Positions 34,665 through 45,631 of a stretch of 64,000 nt of DNA are shown piece after piece. The stretch spans positions 67,892,763 through 67,956,762 of the forward strand of contig NC_073746.1 of NCBI RefSeq assembly GCF_029784135.1. The letters are read 5' to 3'. Within the stretch, counting starts at the first letter, position 1, and every line of letters starts with the position of its first letter. The notes beneath the pieces were generated by a model. It was given only the letters and a program-made list of their open reading frames with translations. It was not told the origin of the DNA and did no database searches. The stretch is from Toxorhynchites rutilus septentrionalis (Eukaryota > Arthropoda > Insecta > Diptera > Culicidae). A program made the translations under genes and the position numbers.

Positions 34665-36225
34665 CAAGAGAGATAATCATTGCAAGGAGGGGCCATGTTT
34701 GCATCAATTGTTGCAAAATTGTCTTTAATACTGGAAGCATTGAAATGACAATGGTTCTGATGGAGTCGGAAACATTAAAACACTTGAAGATTTGGTCCAA
34801 AAGGTCAGACAACTTTATAAATCCCGATTGGGAAGTTGAACTGGACGGAAAAACAGGGACAGTTGGGGTTTTTGATGTCCCCTCGAGTGCTGGGCCATTC
34901 GAAGGTGAATTATTCCCACGGAATCCAGGAGGAACCTGATTTTGCTTGTCCGCTGCACTCGATTTTTTAGGCATGCTAACAGGGGGTATCACCGGAGGGG
35001 CTTGTCCTTGAACTTTGGGAGTGGTCACATTTTTGCGCCGGGGATTCCCTTGGAAAATGAACGGTGTGCCCCCGTTAGCTGTGTCCGCTTCTATTTCGTC
35101 AACGGGCAACGTGGCGAAGACATTTTGTGTGTTGATTGGTTGTTGTTGTTGGGCCCGTGGAGAAGCGCCCTTCAAAATATCCGCAAAAGTGCGTTTCGAG
35201 CGTTCCTTCAAAGAGCGCTTCTGTTTCTCCCAGCGACTCTTGTAAGTTTCACAAACTGAGAGCTCGTGTGGGGATCCCCCGCAATATGGACATTTATGCT
35301 CAGTCGCACTGCAGGATTTCCCCTCATGTTGCTCTCCGCAAGTGGCACAGCGCTCCTTGTTGGCACAATAATCCGAAGTGTGACCAACTGACTTACATTT
35401 GTTGCAAGTCATGGGCTTTGGCACGAAGAGTCGCACAGGTAGTCTCAATTTGCCCACCATGACGTAGTCAGGTAGAGCGGAACCAGCAAAAGTTACTCGA
35501 AACGAGTCTGACGGCGTGAATTTAGTTTTTCCCTCTTCCTGGGATACTTTTCCTAGTTGGCGGCTGTCCAAAATTTTAACACCCACCAACGGGAGTCTTT
35601 TAAATTTACCAACTCCTTCTTTTATCATTTCGCACGTCAGACCAGTTTCAGTTACCACCCCCGAGATTTCTACGTCATGGGAGGGCACGTAGACGCGATA
35701 CTCTAGGGAGAATCTCTCGTCGATCACAATTGCATTCGCGTGTTTCCGATCACTCACGACAACACGCAGTTTGTTCGGTCTAACCTTAGAGATTTCGACC
35801 ACGGAGGAATATAATCTTGCCAGATCTTTCGAAACCTGAATGACATTAATTGACTTTCCTTTTAGTTTAGGCCGGAAAAAAACAACCCATGGACCAGCTC
35901 CAAGTGCATCGTCTGGATAGACCTTGACACGAGGAGAGGAAACAACTGAGGGGGAGGACGAGGTCGATTGTTGAACGGGAGCGGGATCAGTAGGGCTGGG
36001 AGGCAAGTTAGGTAGTAGAGCGGAAGCGGGAGCGGGAGATTGAGGGGGCGAGGAGGAAAAGTTTGCCAATTTTCTTGAGGGGGGCTTGTTAAGGTAGATT
36101 ACCTCTTTCTCTGAAGAGACATCTTCTGAGGGGGGAACGCGTTTAAGCGACTTCCCAGCCCCCGTTGTAGCTAGTGAGGAGGAAACAGTAGTTTCAATCT
36201 CCATGTCAACATGACATTCTGCCAT
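34657..36225 (-). CDS. I-clade LINE ORF1: nucleic-acid-binding gag-like protein
   Basis: The 522-residue protein binds the element RNA in the ribonucleoprotein. Residues 1-100 are low complexity, rich in serine and proline. Residues about 112-265 form an RRM-like region (GPWVVFFRPKLKG onward). Three zinc knuckles follow: C274-C277-H282-C287 (CX2CX4HX4C), C293-C296-H300-C305 (CX2CX3HX4C) and C312-C315-H320-C325. A basic stretch, a short glutamine run (about 363) and a proline/serine-rich tail follow. The frame is intact and ends in TAA at 34657-34659, overlapping the ORF2 start. Confidence 0.93.
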   Translation of the reverse strand: MAECHVDMEIETTVSSSLATTGAGKSLKRVPPSEDVSSEKEVIYLNKPPSRKLANFSSSPPQSPAPASALLPNLPPSPTDPAPVQQSTSSSPSVVSSPRVKVYPDDALGAGPWVVFFRPKLKGKSINVIQVSKDLARLYSSVVEISKVRPNKLRVVVSDRKHANAIVIDERFSLEYRVYVPSHDVEISGVVTETGLTCEMIKEGVGKFKRLPLVGVKILDSRQLGKVSQEEGKTKFTPSDSFRVTFAGSALPDYVMVGKLRLPVRLFVPKPMTCNKCKSVGHTSDYCANKERCATCGEQHEGKSCSATEHKCPYCGGSPHELSVCETYKSRWEKQKRSLKERSKRTFADILKGASPRAQQQQPINTQNVFATLPVDEIEADTANGGTPFIFQGNPRRKNVTTPKVQGQAPPVIPPVSMPKKSSAADKQNQVPPGFRGNNSPSNGPALEGTSKTPTVPVFPSSSTSQSGFIKLSDLLDQIFKCFNVSDSIRTIVISMLPVLKTILQQLMQTWPLLAMIISLDV

Positions 36226-36604
36226 TACGGCAGTTATAAAATAATATAATTTTTATTTTTTTTTATATTTCTAAACCTAATATATATTATACCTAAATCG
36301 CACACCAATGCGAATGAATTGAAACGGTGTCCCAATCGAACCGCGTGGCAATCGCTCGGCACAGATGCAACGGTATATCGCACCAAAACACGATGATGGA
36401 ATCGATGACGATGCTAAAGCACACACAGCGATGATACGGCACACGCACCGCGTCCGCCGTGGAGGACTTCTTCCTCACGCTGGTAGTGATTGCTGCTCTC
36501 CTCACTCGCGCAATAAAGAGAACCCCGTTAGGGCGAAATAACTTCACCAGCCACGAACTGATAACGGTATAATCTCCACTCTATAATAGTCGCGAACAAA
36601 TTTG

Positions 36605-36638
36605 CGACCGATGTCTTCGGACTGCGCGAGCTGAATGA
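36605..36638 (-). promoter_or_regulatory. Internal LINE promoter: initiator plus downstream element
   Basis: The first element base is C36637 and, with the flanking T, gives TCATTC, a match to the insect initiator TCA(G/T)T(C/T) with A36636 as +1. At +28 to +32 (36609-36605) the minus strand reads GGTCG, a match to the downstream promoter element consensus RGWYV at its required spacing. TATA-less Inr-DPE promoters at the first bases are known for I, Jockey and related insect LINEs. This lets a full-length transcript carry its own promoter. Confidence 0.75.
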
Positions 36639-36939
36639 TTTTTATTTTCTTGAAATCGATTATTTTATTGTATTCGTGGTTTTCAATTGTAAGATTAAAA
36701 TAAAAAAAATAAAAATAATTCGGATTCCTTAAGTGTTCTTCTCATTCTTCTCACAGAGCTCCATCGTACTGCTGACTCCTATGAATTTGGTAAACCATCT
36801 AAATCCAATGTAAAGATAATCTCGTATATTTTAAGATACGAGAAAAAAATCTTTGTACAGCGCAATGCTCTAAATATACCGACAAATTTTAGACATATGA
36901 AAAACAAAATTTAAAAAATAATAGAGCAGTAATGGGTCT

Positions 36940-38000
36940 CTAAATTCAAAATAAATTAAAAATGCCCAAGGGGCAAAAACAATTATTTTGCGCAATTCTC
37001 TTAAAAATTCAAGAAAAAAATAAGCTACATGTCGAAAAAACAGCACATACGAACGCATTTAAATAAAAATTAGAGTAAAATTGGGTCTCAAAGTAATATT
37101 TTTTGTCTAAATTTCGAAATGCCTGAAAATATATATAATTTAAAAAAAATCACATATACCTAAAATAGACGTAGAAAGAAACTTGAAGACAAACTAGAGT
37201 AGTACTGAATCTCAAAATAAAAAAAAAATTAAGTTCAATTTGAAATGAAAATAAAGATTAATTTAAAAACATTTTTAATTTTTTGATGAAAAAATTGTTT
37301 GAAAATATTGACCGATACACCTTAGTAAGATGTACTTTTAGTATTTTTTTCATATTTTTGTCTCAAAGCTATTGAGAATGGCGTGAAAAAAAAAGAAAAG
37401 GTGAATTTTTCACCATAGATCCTATGGTGTACCATATAAGGACTCAAATATCTGGTACTACTGCCAAAATGTTTTATTTAGTACCCTATACAAAATTTTT
37501 CATACAGAGGGTGATTTGGTTTGGGGACTGTTCACTCCCTTGCCCAGCCAGACCCTTCGGAAATATAAAAAAAACAGTTTTTGTACCGCGCAACACTGAA
37601 AAAAATCTGAAAAAAATCACACATATCTAGAAAAGCCGTAGGAACACATTTAAATAACAATTAGAGTAGTACCAAATCTCTAAATCCCAAAAAAAAATTT
37701 TGCGAAATTTTAATATTTTTTTTAGTACTTTAATTTTGGATGAAATTTTCTTTCGAAAATTTTTCTTGATACACCATAGTAGGATCCACATTCAGTATTT
37801 TTTTTAAATTTTTATCTCGAAGCTTTTGAAGATGGCGTGAAATAATCCAAAAAGTACGTTTTTCACCATAGATCCTATGTCAAACCACATAGGAGTTCAA
37901 ATAAACCGTCAAAATTTCTTATTTAATATCCTATACAATATTTGCCATACAGCTAGTGATTTGGTTTTGGGGCACTTTTTACACCCTTACCCGGCCAGGC
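36940..38000. repeat. Right arm of the large inverted repeat, with tandem units
   Basis: The segments 36940-37080 and 37330-37735 are inverse copies of the left arm at 30027-30597. Related units are repeated within the right side: acacc(t/a)tagtaagatg-like phrases near 37320 and 37770, and caccatagatcctatg at 37400 and 37865. No coding capacity is present. Confidence 0.7.
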
Positions 38001-41000
38001 GCTTTGCGCACTAATCAGAAGACTAATAGTTCATGCAAAAGAAAGTACGTGAAGTAGTCTAATTAGTTAAGATATTTTTACTCATTAACAATTTATTGCT
38101 TTTTCATGAACAATTTAGTGCAAAATTCCTTAGAAGTGTTTGTTGAGGAGATGTTGTTGATGGATGAATGTATTACTTGATATATATTTCGAAACGATAC
38201 AAACGTTCAAACAGATTTCTTTTCTGAAAATGAATATAATATGTTAAAAATCGGTTCTATTGACGTAGAAAAAAATTAATCTTTTACCACCTTGAAGTAA
38301 AATTAGATTTGAATTTATTATTGGTGAAGGTATATCCGTATTAGAAGAACATGATATGCAAGAAGTTCTATGCACAACATAGTGTAAAAAGTTTTCGCGT
38401 AGAACATTTGACTTGAGCTGACCGCAAGTATTTGGAGCTTTGGATGAATTTTTTTATGAAACCATTTTTCATGAAATTATTCCTATGTTCGTTTACCGCT
38501 AACTGTATCATCAAAGAATAGAGCTGAACCCGCACAGGAACGACTGAAAGTAATATTCTATCCACTGAAATTATATATCGTCATTGTGCTCGTGATACAC
38601 AGCTTCACCATTCGAACACACCAAAAAACCGCAAAATTATGATAATGGGTCGGGAATAACATTTATAATGAAGAAGGCCAATAATAAGCCTCTAACTCCA
38701 CAGAGCAAAAAAAAAAGCCAAAAAGTACTGTATCATTGTGGCAATTTAGGCGTTCGAGCTAATGAAGAAAACAAAACATTGGGCAGCATACATTAGTGTG
38801 ACCACCGCTCCATGATTTTCTCGTTGACCGGTAGTGCTGATGAAACACACGACGGTCGGTACGGTCGGGAGATAAGTGTCCTCCGCCTGTTGTCTTTCGT
38901 ATCACGTATTCATTAGCTCTGCTGAATAAATAAACTCGGTCGGTCGGTTGGCTCGGGATATGAGTAACGGCTCAGCTGAATAGAGCTGTTTATCGGTTAT
39001 TGCCACAAATCCCGTCCGGTTTGGGTGGTGTATGTTGTTGATAATATGGTGCCTGTTTGGAGATAGCGAGATATAGCTCGAAAAAAAACACCGACCAACA
39101 GGAAGGATAAATATGAATTAATATACAGCGAGCGATTATCGCTGAAATTGCGCGATGTAACGCTGATAGAGCTCCATGAAGTATTGACTGTGCGGAAATG
39201 GATTTATACATGAATTAGTATGATTGGTTTCGCAAAATATAACGCAATGACATATTGTGTTATATGATGGATAACGACTGTTTCATCTTAGTTTTATGAA
39301 AAGAAATTAGAAAATATGATTCTCCATGAGGTGAAACTCTCTGGTCAATACGAGCTAACAAGCAGAATTGATTCACCTATTTTTGCTTGAAGTCAGTGTA
39401 TGTGTTTTTTTGAATATTCTGTTAATTGCGTTGATACTCAGCTCAGTTCATCTGCTTATGACTATGCTGTATGGCGTTTCAATCGAAAACGTTCGCGAGG
39501 ACACGAGTTCCCACTAACGATAGCTGTTTGTCATATCGTTTCCGAAGAACTGGGAGTGAATGTAATTTGCTTTCATTCATTATTACGCTCTCCATTTTTT
39601 CCATGTTCAATCGTGATTCCGAAGTCGTCTTCGTCGGTGCTGATAGTGACGATGTTTGCTCTGTGCGACATTGCAAAATAAAGCACTTCGAATCTCATTC
39701 CCGGCGCGTTCTACCTTCGACCGTCATCACCAAGCAAATCCCGTTCCGTCAGCATTTTTTTTTTCATTCCAGCCAGCATAAGTTATGCATATTTATTTTC
39801 GAAGCGCAGAAGAGATTCTTTTTTTTTCTTGCCTGCGATGACGATACACGCAAATGACGGTATCTGTCGAAGGGTGGGACAATGGCTACCGAATGAGAAC
39901 GGGGGCAAATGTCTTCATCAGTCGCGTCCCGAGGTATTCTCCGGAGACGGCACCAGCTGAGCAGAAAAAAAGTCCTTCTCAGCGTGATAGCCGTACGCGC
40001 GACCTTGCTTCGGGGAATGACAGCCACCGAACGATGATGGGACCACGTAAGGAAAAATAAATAAATAACAGAATAAAAAAACGGAACCCAGAGCTAACAC
40101 TGGAAAGGTCACGCCTGCGAAGGATAGTTCATAACGAACAAAACAAATGTCCCTCGGCGGAATTCGGAGCCGGGAGCAGAAAAGGAAGGTCGATTTTTGC
40201 GCTGTGCTGATGTAACGGGGAGTTGAGTTTTATCAGAGCATTGAAGGACGACTGCCGGATTGCGATGGAATTACGCTGCTGAGAAGAGGACGTCGGTAGG
40301 TTGACATTTTCCTGGAAAGGTCTGTTAATATCAACTGATTGATTAGGGTTTACCAGCTCTGGTCTATTTGGGTACGATTTCCAGAGATCCAATTATGGAA
40401 AAATGGGGATTGTGATGAAGCCTAAAGACAGAGCCCCCACGAAGGTTGCATTGCGGTACCGTGCGGTCGACGATAATGGCGCTGTTACTGGGTAATGAGA
40501 TCTGAATTTGGTCAGAATTATTTGGTCCATAGATGGAAATTTAATAAAAAGTATATTTTTATAGAGGAATTCAACGTTGATTTTCTGAAAACGAATTGCT
40601 GTTGACCACTCCCAATACAATGACGATCAAGTTATTTAGTTAGAAAAAAATGTGGTTGCCCATCACCATCATCTGTTTTTGGTAGAACAAACTCGGCGAG
40701 GTGTAGCATGAGAAGTTACAAAAATTCAACCAATAACGGATCTTCGGCATCGAATGCACTCGATTTGTTGGAATAGACAAGCGAGCGCAATAAAACGACT
40801 GCAGTATGTAAATGCTCGAGGATATGTTGTAAAAGTAGTCAAAATATACTTCAAAACGTTCAAATGGAAACTTGTTCTCTTCAGACGTTATTCTTTCTGA
40901 GTACAACGAATCTCAGAATAGGGAAAACGAAGTGATATTTCTAATGACAATATGCAACACAGGTGATAATATAATTCTGGTTATTCTGATCGATTTGGAT

Positions 41001-41085
41001 ACGAACCAAAACATTTTTATGAATCTGTTTTCTAATATGCCACATAAATTCGACTGAAAGATAGCTACTTTACCAGTGAAGGGTT
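38001..41085. other. Unassigned DNA
   Basis: No transposon ends, RNA genes or convincing exons were found. Frames of 60-128 codons near 39400-40400 overlap on both strands and look like chance. A single gacgtag half-motif occurs at 38262. Composition between 38800 and 40450 is less AT-rich than the flanking repeats, so this may be genuine unique intergenic or intronic DNA. Confidence 0.45.
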
Positions 41086-41089
41086 TTTC

Positions 41090-41260
41090 TACGTAGAACT
41101 ACGTCTTTCAGGCAATCAGAAAACAGGTCACGTTTTTATGAAATAATGTTAACGTTAGTAACTTTTCTCGCAGCAAACGGATTCTGATGAGTAGCATACC
41201 AATCGAATCGAAAATTTTCTATGACTTTTTTGATGTGCTATACATTCTGAGTGGCAAGCT
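41090..41260. repeat. Dispersed repeat with palindromic tacgtagaactacgtc head
   Basis: It begins with the palindrome TACGTAGAACTACGT, followed by ctttcaggcaatcagaaaac and aggtcac. A diverged relative starts at 7938 with the same head, the aaaacaggtcac block and an acataccaa block. An inverse trace (gttacctgttttctgatt ... gaagacgta) occurs at 42560-42597, suggesting a pair bracketing the mariner relic and MITE. Confidence 0.6.
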
Positions 41261-41286
41261 CTAGAATACGCGTGACCGTTTTCAAC

Positions 41287-42207
41287 TTATTTGGTATAAA
41301 TAAGCCATCCACGATTTGAACCAACACCACTTCTCGTTTGCTGGTCAACCAGGCCATGTTGCATCGATCGAAAAGGGTAGTAATCGGACGGAGCAGTGTC
41401 TGGAGAATACGGCTGGTGGGATAGGACCTCCCATTTCAGCATTTCCAAGTATGTTTTGACCGGTTTCGCGACACGCGGCCGAGCATTGTCATGCTGCAAA
41501 ATAACTTTATCGTGTCTTCTCTGGTATGGTGGCCGTTTATGCTTCAGTGCACGGCTCAAACGCATGTATTGTCGTCGGTAGAGGTCCACCGTAATGGTTT
41601 CATTCGGTTTTAGCAGCTCATAGTACACCACACCTAACTTGTCTCACCAAATAGACGACATAAGCTTCTGGCCGTGAATATTGCGCACGGTCGTCGATGT
41701 TGATGCATGGCCGGGGTATCCATACGTTGCCCGACGTTTAGTATTGTCGTAATGGACCCACTTTTCATCGCCAGTAACAATTCGATGCAATAAAACCCTT
41801 TCTTTTATGCCGTTGGAGCAGTTGTTTGCACGTGAAAAAACGGCGTTCGGCGTCTCGTGGCTTCAATTCATACGGCACCCAATGTCCTATCTTTAGGATC
41901 ATTCCCATAGCTTTCAAATGATCGGATAAGGTTTGCTGAGCTACTCCAAGTGTATCTGCAAGTTCATGTTGCATTTGTGACGGATCATGATCGAGTAAAG
42001 CCTCCAATTCTTCATCTTCAAACTTTTTTGGAGGTCCGGAACGTTCTTCTTCTTCCAAGTCAAAATTACCACTTTTAAACCGTGCAAACCACGTCTGACA
42101 CGTTCGCTCAGTTGGAGCTTGATCACCATAAACTTCCACCAAAATGTAATGACTTTCCGCAGCTTTTTTTTATTCATATTGAAGTAATGAAGTAACACTC
42201 CCCGCAA
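41287..42207 (-). pseudogene. Mariner transposase pseudogene, copy B (nearly complete)
   Basis: Minus-strand pieces: LLHYFNMNKK then, after a shift, PTERTCQTWFARFKSGNFDL; EDEELEALLDHDPSQMQHEL; HWVPYELKPRDAERRFFTC. A second shift near 41800 follows; in the new frame TGDEKWVHYDN holds catalytic aspartate 1. The remainder reads VVYYELLKPNETIT, ILQHDNARPRV (aspartate 2) and YSPDTAPSDYYPF (aspartate 3), 34 residues after aspartate 2 by family alignment. One in-frame stop follows SSIW. The few lesions and retained catalytic residues mark it as recently dead. It is the best mariner copy in the window. Confidence 0.9.
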
Positions 42208-42310
42208 AAAGACTCGTTGGTACGAAATTCAACATATTCGAAGTGGCAAAAATTTATGTTGTTTACGCTTCGCTCTTTGTTCGTCTAATTTTTTTGTCGA
42301 GTGTATAATA

Positions 42311-42525
42311 CAGGTCGGACTCGATTATATATAGTCGACCATTTTTTTTCAACAATTATTTTGAAATCCTATACATAATCGAATCGCAAGAAAACAATTT
42401 TTTCATTAATGTATGAATGTCAAACATTAAAAGAAAAATAGTTTTCTTGTGATTCGATTATATATTGGTTTCGAAAATTAAGGTTGAAAGTGAAATTGCG
42501 ATTATATATAATCGAGTCCTACCTG
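42311..42525. mobile_element. 215-bp MITE with TA duplication and CAGGT ends
   Basis: The ends are CAGGTCGGACTCGATTATAT and the inverse of CAGGTAGGACTCGATTATAT. TA occurs on both sides (42309-42310, 42526-42527). The middle is also partly palindromic (gaatcgcaagaaaac and gttttcttgtgattc). CAG ends with TA targets suggest a pogo-type or other IS630-Tc1-mariner relative. There is no coding capacity. Confidence 0.85.
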
Positions 42526-42910
42526 TAGTTATTTACGTCACATAGCTTCATAAAATCGTTACCTGTTTTCTGATTTAGCATCATTACTGGAAGACGTATT
42601 AAAAATAACGAATGAAAATAATATTACGAGGATATGATCTATCATATATCGTTACTAATCGTTCCACTAATTTCTGACAGGCCTAAAAATATATATATAT
42701 TCATATTTTTTCATATGTTAAGTGAGACGTAAACCTATGGAGGTTTAAGGTATGGTTTCACTATGGCAACACTGATCTGTAGTTAAGCTTAATTCATTTA
42801 GAATCCGGAATCACAAAACCAGTTGTTTACGGGATTGGTCGAAGGTACAATAAATGTTTTTATATAAAAATGCAGTTAATTTATTGTTCTTTCCAGGTTC
42901 CAGGTTCTTT

Positions 42911-43545
42911 CCAGGAGATGCATTTAAGTGGAAATTAGCATTTAGAGCTTGACAGATATTCTCTCAACAAAAGCTGTCTTAGACAAAGTTGTTACATATG
43001 ATAGAGCGCTCATTTTTATGTTATCAAAAATAGGGTGACCAAATTTGTCGATGAAATAAAAAATATAACTTTCTCATCTTTAGAGATAGAGGTAAACATA
43101 GTTCGACAATGTTGTAGTCCCAGTTATTTGAGACATCTTTGTAGAACAAAGTTTATCTCTATCTCTTGAAATAATCGCCTTTTTTCTAAGTTACGTTAGG
43201 GTCACCATAAAAAAAAACTATTTTTTCGCTCTAACTTTTATATTACAAATTCTACATGCAAACTGTCTTCGAATGACTTTTGGAGCTTACTAATACAAAC
43301 ATTTTTCGATGCAGTACTTGTCGATATCTCAACTTCACTCAAAGTTATCGATATTTCCTCCCAAAAAAAAAAAGCACTCTCTTCAATTGTTTGTCATTCT
43401 TTCTGGGGCAAACGCAAACAAAGTTTATTGGCGGCATTTAAAAGAGCATATTTCAGTCTACATGATGTGTGATTTTCGGAACTATGTTATTTTTCGTGTT
43501 TGAGTAAATTAAAATTGAAATCATTAGTTTTTGGGGAAAAAAAAA
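42911..43545. mobile_element. Family F palindrome copy 2, left half
   Basis: The half starts with ccaggagatgcatttaagtg and follows the left arm of copy 1 to gaaatcattagtttttggg. It stops at the centre of the palindrome, where 5.7 kb of histone-derived DNA follows; the right half resumes at 49269. The extreme left end is replaced by a short ccaggttc duplication. Confidence 0.85.
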
Positions 43546-43722
43546 GACGGGTGGGTAATGTCGGGGACATAACCGGAGTGACGTAGGACTATACAAAGGG
43601 GACAGCTTTTGTTAAATATATATTTTAAATATATTGTTTTATTTTCTTCACCTACGTGAATACCTACCTATCTACCTGAAAAATGGATTAGTTTACTGTT
43701 TACTCTTTATGAATATGTTGAT

Positions 43723-43738
43723 GGTTCTGAAAAGAACC
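43723..43738 (-). promoter_or_regulatory. Histone-type 3' stem-loop, perfect stem
   Basis: The minus strand reads GGTTCTTTTCAGAACC, a six-pair stem with a TTTC loop, preceded by CCAAA as in metazoan replication-dependent histone mRNAs. In such genes the RNA is bound by SLBP and cleaved just downstream. No coding histone frame precedes it within the first 300 bases, so it is an orphan 3' end at the left edge of the array. Confidence 0.75.
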
Positions 43739-43813
43739 TTTGGTGTTGTGTTTTTGTTATCACTCGATATTCCCATCTTGTTCGGCTAAACCTTCCTGTT
43801 TGGCGATTTGTTG

Positions 43814-43876
43814 TCACTCGCCACAGCTTTCACAGTTGGAAAATTTCTTCCCATCCAGCTTGTGACATATTTTACA
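43814..43876 (-). other. Short frame with paired cysteines in each unit
   Basis: Minus-strand translation gives CKICHKLDGKKFSNCESCGE followed by TGA, a CX2CX10CX2C pattern. It lacks a start codon and is repeated in units 2-4. It may be a fragment of a zinc-finger coding sequence or chance. No function is claimed. Confidence 0.25.
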
Positions 43877-44313
43877 GTAAATTACATTCAATGGCACGTC
43901 GCATTACCACCACTCAGTGCCGGATTGGAGGTAATTTTAACCTGTAATTGAACATTTGCGATGACAGTGGTACAGTGTCGACTTTCAATGTGGGGTCATA
44001 ATTTGGATCTCTATGTTTACAAAAATGTCCAACTAAATAAGTCGCATTACATGTCCGTCCAATTAGCTAAATGTCGAACTAATTGTAGATTACTGTACTT
44101 TAAATCTGGAAACAATTTAAGAATTGGTGAAAATTGAATAATCAGGAAAGTCCCCAACTATCAATAAGCTCAGAACAACTGCCAAATTCACATACTCATC
44201 AAATCCTGGCAAACAAATTATGAAAACATCAATTTGTGTTTTATTATTATTTTGGATAATGTTTTAGAAAGCATTGAACTTTATTTCCTAAACTCTTTTT
44301 TGGAAGGTTTAAT

Positions 44314-44782
44314 GGCTCTGAAAAGCGCCTTGTTTTATGGAATGGTTCCAATTTAGAAAACTTAGTACTCGTGGTTTTGAAAAAAACCATTTCGAACGCC
44401 CTCGATGCCGCCTTGTTCTGGATTTGCCACCAAAGCAGTTTGTATAAACAAACTTTTTTCTTCTGCTACCTGATGCCGTTTTGCGATTGCGTTTGCCACT
44501 CGCCATTCGCTGCAACTGCCTGTTGTCTTGATGTCCACCGAACCGAATGTGTTATGTTCCGAATGCAGGTTTTCTTATCGTCGCGAGCAGCTTTGCCAGC
44601 TAACTCGATCACTCCGGCGGCCGAAACTATATAACGCCGGCTAGATGGACTGGTACACAAGTACTAACGCGCTCGACCTAGCTACCTTTTCCGGTGCAAT
44701 TGGCGGATACACCTACGGGAAATTGCAGACCACCACGGTTCGAGCGGGATTTTGCCTTTCCCTTCTCTTTTCCTCCTTTGTT
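44314..44782 (-). pseudogene. Histone H2A pseudogene, unit 1
   Basis: The minus strand shows KGGKEKGKAKSRSNRGGLQF then PVG, a match to the H2A N-terminal tail and first helix. After stops and a shift it shows VIELAGKAARDDKKT, the alpha-2/alpha-3 region. The C-terminal half is unrecognisable. The start codon region is replaced. A histone-type stem-loop, GGCGCTTTTCAGAGCC, with one mismatched pair lies at 44314-44329, at the expected distance from an H2A stop. In life H2A forms dimers with H2B in the nucleosome; this copy cannot. Confidence 0.88.
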
Positions 44783-45029
44783 GAGTACACGATGCCGATG
44801 CCGTACAACCACACGGGTTTACGGTTTAAAGGAAAATAAGATATTTTTTTGGGGTCCGCGTGTTTTATACTCTAGCGGTACACACTCACAGGATAGAGAC
44901 AAATCGGCAGACTCAGCCAAAGGGGCGGGTCCAACGAGACGAACGAATGAGCGTTAAAAGGGAGCGATGGCAAAAAAATACATTCATTACGATTTGTTCG
45001 CTCGTTGGATTCACATACAGACTAAAAAG

Positions 45030-45045
45030 GGTCCTTTTCAGGATC
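45030..45045 (+). promoter_or_regulatory. Histone-type 3' stem-loop on the opposite strand, unit 1/2
   Basis: The plus strand reads GGTCCTTTTCAGGATC, a six-pair stem (one G-T) with a TTTC loop, followed by acaaaaagtctaaagag, which resembles a purine-rich downstream element. It recurs at 46348-46363 and 47667-47682. The plus-strand gene it would have served is missing, consistent with a former divergent histone pair. Confidence 0.55.
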
Positions 45046-45631
45046 ACAAAAAGTCTAAAGAGTTTATTGTTTTGTTATCACTCGATATCCCCATCTTGTT
45101 CGGCTAAACCTTCCTGTTTAGCGATTTGTTGTCACTCGCCACAGCTTTCACAGTTGGAAAATTTCTTCCCATCCAGCTTGTGACATATTTTACAGTAAAT
45201 TACATTCAATGGCACGTCGCATTACCACCACTCAGTGCCGGATTGGAGGTAATTTTAACCTGTAATTGAACATTTGCGATGACAGTGGTACAGTGTCGAC
45301 TTTCAATGTGGGGTCATAATTTGGATCTCTATGTTTACAAAAATGTCCAACTAAATAAGTCGCATTACATGTCCGTCCAATTAGCTAAATGTCGAACTAA
45401 TTGTAGATTACTGTACTTTAAATCTGGAAACAATTTAAGAATTGGTGAAAATTGAATAATCAGGAAAGTCCCCAACTATCAATAAGCTCAGAACAACTGC
45501 CAAATTCACATACTCATCAAATCCTGGCAAACAAATTATGAAAACATCAATTTGTGTTTTATTATTATTTTGGATAATGTTTTAGAAAGCATTGAACTTT
45601 ATTTCCTAAACTCTTTTTTGGAAGGTTTAAT

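Larger units (their letters stand above)
30612..36637 (-). mobile_element. Full-length I-clade LINE, 6.0 kb, apparently intact
   Basis: The element carries a 5' UTR of about 410 bp, ORF1, ORF2 and a 3' UTR ending in poly(A) (T run 30611-30627). The direct repeat ATTTTTATTTTCTT occurs at 30598-30611 and 36638-36651, so both ends are set to the base. Two long uninterrupted frames, a perfect target duplication and a long A tail indicate a young, potentially active insertion. The endonuclease, reverse transcriptase and RNase H order together with three CCHC knuckles in ORF1 places it in or near the I clade. Names such as MosquI are possible relatives, but this is not tested. Confidence 0.93.

Noticed and set aside
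32774..35462. Plus-strand frames of 64-134 codons across the full LINE
   Set aside because: Antisense to the intact ORF1 and ORF2, with no independent features.
39400..40392. Cluster of frames up to 128 codons on both strands
   Set aside because: Mutually overlapping, no recognisable protein features; consistent with chance in less AT-rich DNA.
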